In this document: positions 11,719 through 24,317 of the stretch, piece after piece
Position numbering within the stretch: position 1 is the first letter of the stretch
How the letters are laid out: every line of letters begins with the position of its first letter
Assembly (NCBI GenBank): GCA_015680685.1
Contig: MNCI01027020.1
Span: forward strand, 36,743 to 100,742
DNA: 64,000 bases
Source of the DNA: Gnetum montanum
Taxonomy: Eukaryota > Streptophyta > Gnetopsida > Gnetales > Gnetaceae
Reading direction: 5' to 3'
Position numbers and translations under genes: made by a program
The notes under the pieces: generated by a model
Databases searched by the model: none
Seen by the model: only the letters and a program-made list of their open reading frames with translations
What the model was told of the DNA's origin: nothing

Positions 11719-14374
11719 TGTTGGGACAACCCCAGCATTGGTACCTCACGGGCATTCTACTGATTCCGCGAATATGTTGAAAGGCATACTACTGATTCCT
11801 CAAAGATGCCGTCACTGCACCCATTTCAGCGGTGGCACCTCTGAGAGGTCAATTTCGCCGTCCGAAGCCTCAAAGGAGTTTTCATCAACCATGGCCTTGG
11901 GGATCTCCACTCATCATCACTATCAGACTCTGGCTTCACGGATTCACTTAGCTGGTTCTTTGCATAACTAGTTTGGTGTGATGAGTCTAATTTTTGGCAG
12001 TGATATGCTAGGCCAAGCATCAACATTGAGACACTGGCCTCTTGCTATGGTTCCTTACCCATGGCCCACTTACTCCTTTTCACCTTGGATGACACTTATT
12101 TCAACAACTTCTTCGACGATTCAGCTGAGCAATGGTGTCCTCTATTCTATTTTTTGATTATAGGTTACTTTCCACGAGGACGTCATTCAAAATTATGTTC
12201 ACCAAAGCAGTGAAGTACCGACAACGTTTTGAGATGGCCACTCAAGTTAGCCTATCTACTTAGGAGTGCAACCCTATCTTCCTCATAATTTGACCTCTTA
12301 TTTCTATTCCCCTCCTTGGCCATTCCATCTGCTTTCCTTGTACAAAATGTGAATACATGACATACGCTTTCCTCATCTACATTACAGTCAAGTCCATGAA
12401 CTGGCGCAACATAACTTGCCTAGTGGGCACCAAAAAAATGGGAGTCGGTAAAATGGATGAAAAAAAACTCATCCAAGATGTGCCGATGTAACATAACTCA
12501 TCCATGCAAGCTCCTTTGTCTACAATATGACAGTATAACTCCATGCAAATGTAATCGCAAGAGGAGGCTTGATGGCTTATGCACGAAAAGCCATACTCAC
12601 ACACTTGAGCCTTCCCCAAACCTCTCTCTTCTTGCCTCTGTAAGAATTCCCTCCTGTACTATTTCATCCTCAATTTTCCCAACTTCTGCACTTCTAGATT
12701 GATAGGGCGACACCTGAGTAACCGTCGATGGACGTTGTTGGTACTTTTACCCATCCGATGTTTCGTATTCTTTGTCAATGTCTTTTGAGCAAGCCCTCTA
12801 AACATCAACAAAGAGGGGCCATTGAAACACCATGAAAATTGTGAATCAGCCTAGGGCGAAGATTCACAATTTGGGCGAAAGTTTGCAGTAGAAATCTAGA
12901 ATATAGAACAAAGCAAAGAGGTGCGCAACATCAAGTTCCCAAATTTCTTAAAAAATTCTAACTTTGTTGCTCCTTACGCCACATTATGCAATGTAGCGTC
13001 ATGTCGCTCAGTGTAATTCTGTGTAGCTTACTATAGCAATGAAGTCAGCAGAAATCTGGAACTTCTGCAAATGCGACAAAGATTATGGCCTAAGCAGCAA
13101 ACTACGACTTGTCACATATTCCACCAAGTCTTTTGTTCAGGACTGTACTTACGCTCTATTATGCAGCGCAGCATAATGAGCTTCAAAGAAGTCAAGGTCA
13201 GAGTCCAAAGGAGCACAGCAGGTTGACTTATTTTTTGCAAATTGGTCGCTTTACACTTATTACGCTACGCAGAGTAAACAAGCATAACTTATTATAAGGT
13301 TGACTATTTTTACGCTCCATTACACTTTGCGGTGTATATAAGCGCAAAGCAGCTTGAGTTAACTACTTTTATGCTCTATTATGCTCTACCACGCAATGCA
13401 GCATAAACGAGTATAATCCAGTGTAACATCAGCTAAGGTAGTACTAGACATGCACTTGTTATCCATGCATGGAAATATGCTCATCAGCGTCTCGCAGCGT
13501 AATTATGAGGTGGTTTTAGCAAGATTAATTTACAGCGCACCTCGCCCCCAAGACGTAATGTGGCATGACTAGCTTTAACATAAAAATTCTCAAGTCAACA
13601 GTGTTTTGAATGTTCGAGACACATGTCATCAGGTTTGTGCCTTCCCATATGATGCTGAACTTATAAATACCCTAGTTGACGAAGAAAAAGAGAGGGAGGT
13701 GAGGGATTTTTCTTCTAAAGGGCATAAGGCATTGTTTGGGCATTAGCAGCAAGAGCGATCAGTCTTCTTGGTGAAAATATTATCCTCTCCATTGGTGATC
13801 ATTAGCAGCTTCAAGCAAAGATTACAGAGGGAAAAAGGAGCAGATCAAAGATCGAGAGATTATCTAGTATGATTGGCAAGGTTTATTGATCAGAAATAGT
13901 TGATCGATAGACATCCAGGCTTGACCTTCACTTTTGGCTTATGAGGTAGATCAACCTTCATACTGTTCTCCATTTTAAACAGTTTTCTTGTTGTTTCGTG
14001 TATGCCTCGCACAAAGATAAGCAAAGTTTGCCATTGGAATGTTGTATGCAATATATTCAGCTTTCGAGTCAAATCATAGATCTTGGAATTATGCATCTTT
14101 CCTAAATTTAATCTTCCTTGTCGTGTTGACGTTATCATTATTTCAAGTTCTTTACATTGTTTTCTACTCCTTCTACAATTCACCGAATTAATTCATTTCG
14201 TAAAACATATATACTACCACGATATTTGATGATTTACTAATTAAGTAAGTCCCTGTCTGATCGACAAGACCATTCAGGGCACCTCGGATTCATTTTCTCT
14301 AGCACGGCCCTTGCACAAGTCCGTGGTTAAGACTGTGTACACGGATCTTCGCTCGGTATTTCAAGCGACCAACA
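11719..14374 (+). mobile_element. Tat LTR (3' LTR of A, possibly also 5' LTR of B)
   Basis: A 2,656-bp LTR starting TGTTGG right after a polypurine tract and ending CCAACA, a perfect 6-bp terminal inverted repeat. A plus-strand TATA box (TATAAATA) lies at 13662-13669. Upstream, at about 12970-13440, is an array of TACGC/GCGTA and TATGC/GCATA words. It is homologous to the LTR at 31031-34114 (for example the blocks near 14260-14340 and 34010-34080). What follows is not a primer-binding site but the internal region of copy B next to its RT segment. A and B therefore either share this LTR through recombination, or B's 5' internal part has been deleted. Confidence 0.7.
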
Positions 14375-14861
14375 TTTTCCATCATTACAACAATGACATT
14401 AAACTAGAATTTTTGACCCTTTTACTCGTTGGTAGTTCGCAATGACATTAAACTAGAAATTTTGCATTTTTACATCAGTAGTTTGGAAATTTTTTTACAT
14501 TAGTAGTTTTGCATTTCTACACTAGCATTTTTGCATTTTTACTTCTAGGCAGTCTGCCATGACCTTAAATTGGAAAATCTAAAACTTTCTATCATATTTT
14601 TTCATTTACATCTATTGCTCACATTTCATTGCTACTTTGCAAATTTCCACTATGTAAAATTACTATAAATAAGTTCCTCTTGACTAGACTTTCATCTCAT
14701 TTTGGCAGGTTGAGCAAGAATGGAAATCCANTGGAAGTCCATCATGATCTCTCTTCACCTTTAGCTTTAGCAGGTCTACATGGAAAACTCACAAGAAAAT
14801 TGAACCCAAAGCTAATAGACTGGGAATTACTCACATTTAGCACTGTAGTGTCCTTAGAAGC
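14375..14861 (+). pseudogene. Tat copy B: spacer, splice-acceptor-like site and start of pol segment
   Basis: The left portion shows the motif TGACATTAAACTAGAA several times (14395-14570), like the spacers of the other copies. A pyrimidine-rich tract ends in TTTTGGCAG at 14700-14708, the same acceptor-like sequence found before RT in copies C and D. Downstream, the coding segment aligns with the pre-RT linker of C and D (PLALAGLHGKLTR, about 14758-14797) and is open to 14861. A single N at 14732 may hide an indel. The frame continues exactly at 27211 when the N element plus one target duplication is removed. Confidence 0.75.
14857..14861 (+). repeat. Target site duplication GAAGC, left copy
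   Basis: GAAGC immediately precedes the TGTTGGC terminus of the N element and is repeated directly after its GCCAACA terminus. A 5-bp duplication is typical of Ty3/gypsy integration. Confidence 0.9.
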
Positions 14862-17643
14862 TGTTGGCGACCATTTGGGACGTGACCACCAACGAGTGTC
14901 CTCGAACAGGATTTAGGTGTTTGCTGGTCTCTGGTAATACCAAGGCCTAGATACCTCCAAATGAAATGTTTGCGTTGTGTGTAAACTACAAATGACTTAT
15001 CTTAAAGAGGTTCAGCCAACTTTGCCAAGTACTGTGAGTTGTTGAGAATTTCTATTTTGTTCAATTGCCTAGTCTATGCATTTCTTATAATACCTACTTG
15101 TAACAAATAAAATTTTTCAAAAACATTTGAGCACAACTCTGCGAATCTACTTCTAATTTTCCCTAGAGAAAGAGATAGTTTCACAAGAAAACTAGAAATA
15201 GAGCAAGATTCAATGGAAATAGACAAAAAAGAAAGAAAATTTGTCTAGACCTCAAATGTTTAAACAAGGTAAAATGATACAAGTAAACACTTCATAATAA
15301 AGCTATCCAAAATTCAATAACTACAAATTGTTCAACCTTCCAAGGCTCAAATAAGCAATTTCTTCAAGACAATCCTACTATGCTACCAAAAATTGCTACG
15401 TAAACTACCACATACGAGACTCCATTTTGGCTAGATAGTGGATGTCAACAGTTGCATTCAGTAGAACCTTCAAAATACTTGACAATTTCTGATTGAAATA
15501 CCATAGAGATTCACTTTAAAGATAAAAAGAAGTTATTTTGGTCCCATCAAAATACCAAAGATTTTCTGAACCCTCTTGACTATTGAATCGTTCAATGGCA
15601 TAACTACAAGCAGAGGCTTTCTTACAATGATCTCAATAGAAATTCTTATACATTGCACAATAACCAAATTTACTACTAAACTGCTCTTAAGGCTTTCAAA
15701 CACAAGCCCTTCTATGGCAAAATTTTAATAGAAATTTTCTATTGGGCAACAAGAATAGTAAGAGCAATCTAAAAATCCCAAAATTACCTACCAAGGATGA
15801 TACTATCTAAACCACTAGCTAAACAATTTAAACAAAATAAAAATAAAACATAACTCACAGGACTTTGACAAAGAAGCTAAAATATTTTCTTTAGCCAGTC
15901 ATCTTACAAGCAATCTTTCACAATTTCTTCTTTACAATGCTCTTCTCCCAAGACTCAAAGTGTGTCTCCAAATGAGAGCCCAAGTGTATCCCAAGTATTC
16001 CAAAGTGTGTTGTCTCTCTTGTCATGATTTGATCTTCTTACCCCTAAAGCCTTTTTATAAGGTTCATAAGGTAGTTACATTCTAAAATATCTTAGCTAAC
16101 TTTTCTCCCAAGTAAGGAGGTTACAACTTACCCAACTAGTTAGGAGGAAGTTATGTAGTTATGAAGTTATACATAAAGTTAGGAGGAATTTATGCTAACA
16201 TTAATATTTGTAAATATTATAAATTTTATATAATATTACAAATATTTTAACATTAGTATTGCAAATATTTTATGAGTAGTAACTTATATAATAATGTTTA
16301 AAAAATAATGTTTTAAGACTTGGAATAATTAAATTAAAGGTAAATCTTTAGCCAGGCACTTGGAATAATTAAATTAATGGTAAGTTTCAGCGATAGATTA
16401 AACTAGAACTTCAGCATCAGTTAAAATATCTCCTACTCTGCAGATTCGGTTATACACCTATCTTAGTCTGCCTTCGTGTCTTCTTTGTCGCATCCAGTGG
16501 GTTGGTATGGCAATAACGAATGCATTGGCATCAGGCACTGCTGTTATTTTGGGAAATTTCAGATTGCAGGTTCACCATTACGAATTTTTCTCTTGAAGAA
16601 GTTAATGCAACAACCAAAATGTATTCCCGTGCATTGCCAATGAAATTCGTAAGATAGTGCAGTGGCAAGTAGGTTTTGATGATGCAATCACTCCTCAGCT
16701 ACTGACATGGACTACCATGTAGAACAAGAGCTCTCGAATGTAGCAGCAGTGCTGGAGAAGAGGGTAGTTTGAAGAAGAAGATGCCCTAATATTATCAAGT
16801 AAATCTGATAATGAGATTGGGGTTTGAACGAAACGTGGTTCTATTTCTACGTGTGGACGAGGGTTTTGATTTTTTTTCTACTACCGCATCCACGGAAAAG
16901 GGGTTTTGTCCCTCAGGTACTTGGCCATGACAATGGTGATGGTGGCTTTCTCAGTGCCCATCTGTGTCATGATAAGCATCGTGCGACTGGCAGTTTTGCA
17001 CTCCCACTGCTCTGGTGAAAACGCGATTTTTCTAGAATGCCACAATTTGGAATAGAATGAAAGCATCAATGGTTTCATAAATGAAATTTTGATTTATTGG
17101 AGGTCCTTTTCGAGCATGATGCCAAAGAAATATTGAAACAACAGTGAGACAAATGACATCTTGACGGTCTTCCATGAATCTGAAAATATTAGAAATTAAA
17201 TCGGAAGTAACGAAGCTCTCCAGTGAAACCTGCTGATCATCTGCATTATTTACATCCCCTTTTCCTTCGCCTGCAACCTCTACTAGTTATCATCTCTACC
17301 TATATGTGTGTTTGCTCCACCGCCATTGCCATGTTCAGCAAGCGTACGGTGTTAGGAATTGATGGACCAACTCTTGCCTCCTCCTCCTCTCGCTCTCATT
17401 GCTACACAATCTTCAAGACGATGGAGGCACTGCTAATTTTTATTTTTATTTTCTGGATTTTTGCAAGGTAGGGCCAAATATAAAACTGAGCTTAACAATG
17501 GTTAATAGGGATTTTTAATTTGAGATGTTTCCAATGACTGTTTTTTTGCATTACTCATAATTTTAAGCATGTTCTTCACCAAATCTTTTCAAGTAAATAA
17601 TATAATTCCTTGTTGTTCCATAAAATGGCCTAATGTGCCAACA
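14862..17643 (-). mobile_element. 3' LTR of N element
   Basis: A 2,782-bp LTR (left copy; the element is on the minus strand). It starts TGTTGGC and ends GCCAACA. The minus-strand TATA box lies at 16059-16052. It closely parallels the right LTR over its whole length, with many substitutions and an extra block of about 70 bp in the right copy, so the insertion is not recent. Immediately beyond it, the minus strand has the purine tract AAGGGGGTAGAAA (17656-17644), a good polypurine tract. Confidence 0.9.
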
Positions 17644-17840
17644 TTTCTACCCCCTTAAAAGCTTAAAGAAATTTATGCAGCCTCACTTTAAAACTGAAAC
17701 ATACTGAAACTTCCATTGAATTTTTACAGTAAAAAAAAATATTTTTTGAGGAAAATTCCCATTTAACATAAGGTGTGATGGGACAAATATCTCATTCCTA
17801 AGAAAAATAACAAATTGTACATTATCAAGTCCTTCATAGA

Positions 17841-18335
17841 CTATTCTTGGGATGAAAATTGAATTGTGAGGGTTACCCTAGTAAGAATATTCATCTCTTT
17901 AATTGTTTCATAGGAAATCTCTAATGTGATGAATGCTTTTTTGTTGTTCTCTGGCTTGGTGAAGCTCTCACCTTGATCTACTGGAGCTTTCTCTTTAGCA
18001 CTTTTCTCATTTTCTTTTCTAGATGAGCTCTTCTGTTGTTCTCCATTGGGTCCTTCATTTTCTTCTCGGGAGACAAAAGCTTCTCCCCATCCCCATGATG
18101 ACTCTTCATTGGTTGGTTGCTCTTCTCCTTTTTCTTCTTCTTTGGAGCAATCTTGATATCACCCCCAAACATTGGACTCTATCTCCAAACCTCTAGTGAG
18201 AAAAGAAAATTCATCGGACAACCAAGCCATAAAAGGACATTCTTTTGGAGCTCCAAAAGATCTAGCCTTTAGATAAGCCTTCAATACATTCTTAGGGCAA
18301 CATCCCATCACATATGGAATAAAAGGTTTTCTCAT
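17841..18335 (-). pseudogene. Additional sense-strand ORF between integrase and 3' LTR of N
   Basis: An ATG at 18335 opens a 164-codon reading frame to a TAG at 17843-17841. A single internal TGA at 18161-18159 (codon 59) is the only break. The first third is mixed and hydrophobic (FIPYVMGCCPKNV, CPFMAWLSDEF). After the TGA the product is strongly Glu/Lys-rich and hydrophilic. I do not recognise a family. It is separated from the integrase end by about 360 bp, so it is not simply the polyprotein tail, and it lies where plant LTR elements sometimes carry additional ORFs. It could also be a remnant of a captured gene. The remaining sequence between its stop and the polypurine tract (17657-17840) shows nothing. 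Confidence 0.5.
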
Positions 18336-18693
18336 TGCTCTCTCTAACTTTCACTACTAAACTTGAATTGAAAGATGAAGAAATCCTAAGCAATCTAACC
18401 CTATTTTTATAGGTGCTAAAAATTTTAAATCCCTCCAAACAAGTTTCCTTCTTTTTAGGCATTCTAACCATTTGTCACAATCCTCACCATGTAGTGGATG
18501 AGTCACCTTCTCCTATTGTCACAATTGTAGAATTCGACTTGTTTCACTTGTAGGCTTCCACTTGCCTCACTTGAAGGAAAATTATTTTCTGATCTATCTA
18601 AATAAAGCATAATTAAACATATTAATTGATACTATATTCCTAGTAATATTTACCTAATAGTATATACATATATTATTTTGTGCAAGGATATCT

Positions 18694-20055
18694 TTAAGCT
18701 ATATGCAATTGTCCGAAATAATTTTTTATATGCAAAACATTATATGGAAATTGCAATTCCATGCCATCCAAAGTTGATAACTTATAAGTATCCTTTGAAA
18801 ATTGGTTTGTAATTTGAAAGGGACCAATCCATGTTGGGGTAAAATTATTTGATTTCTTCATATTCCATAATAGGACAAGGACCCCTAACTTGAAAGTTCT
18901 TTTCAAAGCTTTCTTATCAAACCATCTTTTAACTTGAGAGGTATTTGGTAACAAATTATCCCTTGCTTTATCTACTTCAACTTCTCTTTTAATAAGCAAA
19001 GTCATGAAACTTCTATCTTTATCAGTTTTTTTGCTATACCTTTGTACAAATTCAGAAGCTGAGCTTACAATCTTGTTTGTAATTCTTCCTGGCAAACCAT
19101 AGACTAAGTTATATGGTAATGTCCCAATAGCTTTCTTGAATCTAATTCAATCTGACCATAACGCAGATTGTAGATAATCGATCCAATTTTCTGGATTCCC
19201 ATCCATCGATTTGTTGATATAAGCGATAAGCTTTTTATTGGTGGATTCTGATAGGCCATTTTCTTGAGGATAATAATTTGATGAGGAAAATAAGAAAATG
19301 GATTTTTCAGACGCCCATTTGATAAACTCTTCGGATTTAAAGGCAGGTCCATTGTCTGACACTAACACTTTGGGTAGGCCAAATCTACTTAGAATGTGGT
19401 CCTCTAAAAGCTTAATCACATCTGATGCTAAACTTCCTCTTAGAGCCTTTGCTTTAGACCATTTATTGAAATAATTGGTAGATGTGAGAATAAACTTGTG
19501 TCCAGCTCTTGAAGGAGTAATTGTACCAATAAAATCCAAACCCTGTTGCTGAAATGGTCTGTCTACAACTACTGGCCTTAATGGGGCTCTAGCCTTTTTA
19601 ATCTTGGGCCCATGAATTTCACATTTATAGCATTTTTGAATTTTTGAACTAATGTCTTAATACATGGAAGGCCAATAATATCCATATCGAAGTATATGTT
19701 TCATAGTCGATTTAGGGCATTCATAAAATAAATTCAAATGGTCATGAAATTGTTTCAAAATGAAACTAATTTGATCATTATGAACACATTCCAATAAAAA
19801 TCCCCGAAAATCCTTTTTGTATAATATACCATCTTTAACGATGAATCTTCGTGCTCTTTTGAAGAAAGCTCTCTTTTGGCTTATAGTTAAATTATTTGGG
19901 ATTTTTCTTGTATTAAGAAATTCAAGAATTTTATCATACCAATTCTCTTCATGGGTGTCAAGTGTACACACTTCACTTTCTCTAGTCATTAACTTAGCTA
20001 ATCCCATTCCCTTAATTGTTTTGCATATTTCTAATGAAAATCTAAAACTTTGCAA
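18694..20055 (-). pseudogene. N element integrase
   Basis: This enzyme would insert the cDNA into chromosomal DNA. Read on the minus strand, a zinc-binding HHCC region lies at about 19870-19620 (FHDHLNLFYE, then CYKCE). The catalytic core (19539-19147) has DFIG, SDNGPAF and YYPQENGLSE, giving the D,D,E set. The C-terminal domain (19095-18694) contains PTWIGPFQI and ends without a chromodomain. Stops interrupt the frame near 19656 and 19146. The linker with the end of RNase H joins it at the upstream side. Confidence 0.85.
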
Positions 20056-21505
20056 CTTTATAAGTCATTTTCCTATTTTCAATCCAATCTCATTTTGAGA
20101 TAGGAATCGCTTGACTGTAGGTTCAATTAGCATAATGTGGACTAATGAACTTTCCAAATAATATTTAAAATTCTGAAGTGCTTTGATGACTGAAAAAGCT
20201 TGTTTCTCTAAGTCTAAATAATTTAACTCTGAACCTTTTAACTAATACCCAAAAATCCAATTGGTTCATCTTGACCTTCATTATCCTTTTGTGTTAAAAC
20301 AGCAGTGATAGAATCATTTGAAGCAAAACAATATAACCAAAAATCTTCTTCAAGCCTAGGCTTTACCAAATATGGAGCCTCTTGTATAGCAATTTTAACT
20401 TCTGATAAAGCTCTCTCTAACTCTGGTGTTTTCTCTACTTGGACATCCTTTTTTAGCATATGCATCAAAGGTTTGGTAATTTCAGTAAACTTGGGGATGA
20501 ACTTTTTCACAAAGTTTATCTTCCCAAAGAAAGATCTAAGAGATTTTTTACTTGTAGGATGCTCAATATTCTAGACTGCTTGGATTTGAGAATTGTCTAT
20601 GGAAATTCCTTCTTGACATATTACATGGCCTAATAGGCTTATGGATTTAACCCCGAAGATACACTTCTTAGGATTTAATGAAATGCCAAACTCACAACAT
20701 CTGTTGAAACCTTGCTGGAGATGATTAATATGATCTTCTTTTTTCTTTGAGAATATTGTAATATCATCCAAATAAACCACCATGAATTTGCCTAATAAAT
20801 CCTTGAATGCTAAATCCATTGCTTTTTGAAAAGTAGCTCCAGCATTTGACAATCCAAATCGCATTCTTTGCTAGGAAAAAGTTCCCCATTTGGTGATAAA
20901 TGATGTTTTGTATCTATCATTCGTATCTACCACAATTTGATTATAACCTAAGAAACCATCTAAGAAAGAGTATACTTGACAAACTGAAACTTTAATCAGC
21001 ATCTCATCAATTCTTGGAAGTGGATACTTATCCTTTTTGGATGCATCATTCAGATTTCTAAAGTCTACACAAAGCCTTATATCACCATTTTTCTTCCTCA
21101 CTGGAACAAGGTTAGCAAGCCATGTCGAATACCATACTGGACATATGATTTGTGCTTGCAACAACTTCTTGATTTTGGCTTCCATAGCTAGTTCAAATGA
21201 TGAATTAAATTTCTTTTATTTTTGCTTGACTATTTTGCAACCTTCTATTAAGGGATCTTATATTTCATCACATCTTGGCTAAAAGCTTTACGATCATCAT
21301 AGGACCAAGCAAAATTTTCGAAATTATTTTTTAGACATGATAACAAGTTTTGCTTAAAACTCAAATCTCTTTCCTTTGTAACATTTAACATCTTTAGCAT
21401 CTTGTCTAGTCCAAAATTCACTATCTTGAAAGCTTGATTATCTGGGTTTTGTATATCCTTTCCAGTAAGTAATTTTTTCTCGAACTCATGTTCCAATTCA
21501 ATCAT
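20056..21505 (-). pseudogene. N element reverse transcriptase and gypsy-type RNase H
   Basis: Minus strand. A pre-RT linker with FAWSYDD lies near 21300. RT follows, with IRLCVDFRNLN (about 21085), SFLDGFLGYNQI (about 20960), FGLSNAGATFQKAM (about 20855) and the catalytic YLDDI (about 20785). After RT come the connection (KINFVKKFIPKF, PLMHMLKKDV) and the gypsy RNase H (SELNYLDLEKQAF, FKYYLESS) at about 20235-20130. Stops occur near 21247, 20870, 20570 and 20237. YLDDI, rather than the YVDDI of the Tat copies A-D, shows this is a different lineage. Confidence 0.85.
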
Positions 21506-21651
21506 CCTTTTTGGAATGAAATTAGCTTTGGAGTTTGATGATGTTTTAGGTATCGATTGATCTTTAAATTCTTGTTTATTTTACATAAATCTTAGTACTT
21601 GATCATCATCTTCAAATACTTTAAATGTCTTATATTATCTGGTACTGATGG

Positions 21652-22110
21652 CTAATGTTCTTCTTCAATCATGACATCTTTATAACTTTCTATTAATATT
21701 TGCATATCCAATGTTGAAGCTACCTTTGCCAAATTATCTGCTATAAGATTCTTTGCTCTATTTATATGCTCTATTTGGCAATGTTGAAACTGATATAACA
21801 TCTTATAAGCAAGTTGCTTATAAGGTCTTAAGAATGAGTTCTTTACTACACAGTTACCTTTTACTTTTTCACAAACTAATCTTGAGTCTCCTTTTATAGT
21901 GATCACTCTGATCTTTTTGTCTAGAGCTATTCTCATACCAATATATAAAGCTTCATACTCAACCTTGTTATTAGTACAAGGGAAAGATAGATGAATTGCT
22001 TTGAGAATTTCAAGTGAATCATTCTTGAATATAACTATACCGGCTCCTACACCCTTTTAATTGCACAAACCATCAAAGTATAGCTCCCATTTATCCTCAT
22101 TCTTTGATTG
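21652..22110 (-). pseudogene. N element archaeal-type RNase H placed before RT
   Basis: RNase H would degrade the RNA strand of the RNA/DNA hybrid. On the minus strand all four acidic positions of the fold are visible: YFDG (about 22085), VEYEAL (about 21965), GDSR (about 21890) and LIADNLAKV (about 21740). The spacing matches the archaeal-type domain of Tat copies C and D, including FPCTNN before the Glu. One TAA at about 22061 is the only stop within the domain. It follows protease and precedes RT, while a separate gypsy RNase H follows RT. In Ogre/Retand-type Tat elements the extra domain lies between RNase H and integrase. Confidence 0.8.
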
Positions 22111-22990
22111 TTCTTTTTCAAAACTATAATTTTCTTGGAGTGTACAAATTTTGTTTTCAACACCTCCTTTTTCAGCCATTTTACTTTTTCCATTTGAAGT
22201 AATGTTATCAATTATCAAAGGTTCACTATAGATGTATATTTGATTTGGTTCTCCTTTCCAAGGTAACCACATGTGGGAATAATTTGTTGATATGTAACCT
22301 GAGAAATTCTTGCTCCAACTTCTACTCAATAAGAGACTATGTGAATCTGGTATATCTACCACTTGAATAGTTACTCTACTTCTAACACAAGGTTTAGAAG
22401 CAATTCCCAATAGAACATTTGGTAATTGACCCACAATCTTCACTCTACTTTTATCTACTTGAATGATATTTTTATTTGATTTTTCAAGAATCAAACCAAG
22501 TTTCTAACATATAGACAATTTCATTATAGTAGATGTAGCTCCAGAATCAACCAAACAATTGTGTAAATATTTATCCTTTAATTTCATTGTCAAGAGAAAA
22601 GGAGGAGCTTCCTTATCATACGAGGTCTTTAATTTCTTGTCATTGTTGGACACATAACTTAACTCTGATTCTCTAGCTCTCCTTTTACCTTTAATGAACT
22701 CTAAAGCCTTTCTTTGCTGATCTCCTATTTGAAGCAACTGATAAAAGCTAATATTGGCCTTGACATGTTTAAGGTCTTCAATCAAATCATACTCTCCATC
22801 ACCAATAAAGCATGGTTTCCTTATCCATTTATTAAAATACTGATTTGGAGTGCTTTGCTCTACTTGATTGTCTTTACCTTTATTCTTATCTCTTCTATTT
22901 GGCTCAAAAACTTTTCTCTTAGTAGATGGATCAGTAATAACATTTGGGGATCTAGAAGTAGTTAGTCTTTCTTTTGATCAGATATTATAT
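22111..22990 (-). pseudogene. N element protease and flanking linkers
   Basis: A retropepsin-like protease on the minus strand. The active site CLVDSGATSTIM lies at about 22560-22525, and the later hallmark LLLSRSWSKNF at about 22345-22310 stands for the usual ILGRPWL. The upstream linker (22990-22600) is basic and lacks a recognisable zinc knuckle. A TAA-type stop after the active-site segment (about 22503) breaks the frame. The downstream linker (22310-22110) is acidic and leads straight into the archaeal RNase H. Confidence 0.75.
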
Positions 22991-22999
22991 CCATTTTCC

Positions 23000-24218
23000 T
23001 CATTATTATTTCATTCTTCATCTAATGACATATCTTGTTCAGAACTTGATAGAGAAGAAGTATCACTTGATTCATTACTAGAAGATTTACTTGCATAGTG
23101 AACACTAGATAACTCATCATCAGATTCAATATCAAGAAAGTTGGACATAATAAGGTCACTTTCATCCTCATCTTCTACTAACTTAGTGTCTTGATAGTTA
23201 TGCTTTCTATTTTTTCTTTCTTCCTTAATATTAACTCTTGCCAAAGCTTTTTCAAGCTTCAATATTTTGTTAGACATATCTCTCATTATTCAGATCCTAC
23301 TCTTTCATGTTCTTGCTCTATCTTAACATGAGATGGACCTGGTAAAGCTTTAAATTGAGCAAAATCTTGCATAGGAATCATAACTCTTTCTTCTCTTTTT
23401 TGAATCGTGATATTTTCTTCAAAATTCAAGTTTAATTATTTTTCTAACTATATAGCTTCACTAAAGTAGTCATTTAGTGTAGTTAAGTTTGGATTTCTCC
23501 TTAACCAAATTGAAATGTTGGGGTTGACAGCCTTAAGATAAGTTTCTTTAAGCATTTCTTCTGATGGCCCACATCGTCTTTGAAAGAGTCCACAAATTCA
23601 TTGAAACTTGATGTTAAAATCTCTAATTGACTCTTTAACTCCTTGCTTAGCTTGTATTAGCACATATTATAGTTGTTGTTGATCTAATTGATTACCAAAC
23701 TGGGCTAAGAAAAGATTCTTCATGTCATCCCAACTTGTAATACTCTTACTTGGTAAGTTCGAATACCAAATCTGAGCCATATCCTTTAGATTTGATACAA
23801 ACAACCTACAAGCTTGATCTTGATGTTGAATATTTGCATGAGCTAAAACTAACTCAAACATGTGGATATATTCTTCAACTAAATAAGCTTTTCTATGAAT
23901 AAAAGGCTTAGGAAAATATTTGTAAACTACCTTAGGAATATCATTGTAATTTTGAAATCCTAATGGTGTAACTCCTTGCCAAGGATTTTCTACCCTATTC
24001 CTTTGGATAGTTGAACTCTTAGACTTTCTAGATCTTCTCTTACAAATCGATAAACCGAATATAATGGGTGATCTCCTTGATCTTCTAGTTCTCACTCCAC
24101 TACCTGTTCCCAATTCAAAATCTTTCTTTTATTCTTCTTCTGATGAAGAATCAGTCTTAGAATCTAGAATATCTTTTGAAACTTTTAAACTTTCCAAACT
24201 ATTAATCTTCTTGGTCAT
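23000..24218 (-). pseudogene. N element gag
   Basis: The capsid/nucleocapsid precursor. A start codon at 24218 on the minus strand (MTKKINS) is the first ATG after the primer-binding site. The conserved gag core lies at about 24113-23667, with ACRLFVSNLKDMAQIWYSNLP and SWDDMKNLFLAQF, typical of the retrotransposon-gag family. Stops (near 24128, 23665, 23577 and others) fragment it. The C-terminal part (23286-23011) is rich in Asp, Glu and Ser. No CCHC zinc knuckle is evident, which is unusual, although a frameshifted one could be missed. Confidence 0.75.
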
Positions 24219-24317
24219 GAAATGAAAATAATATCTAATTTCCTGAGCCTTTATAGTAACAAAGAATTGTTTATGTGCTAAAATTATAGGGCTTATGAAC
24301 TTAGAGGCTAAATTTTC

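Noticed and set aside
12377-13297. Small ORFs in the LTR 11719-14374
   Set aside because: No similarity and no conservation in the related LTR at 31031-34114.
16824-17471. Possible small genes within N LTRs (also 26357-27045)
   Set aside because: Frames differ between the two LTRs and show no recognisable motif; treated as chance.
18694-19095. Chromodomain at the integrase C-terminus of N
   Set aside because: The C-terminal domain ends shortly after the GPF motif; no chromodomain pattern is visible there or in the Tat copies.
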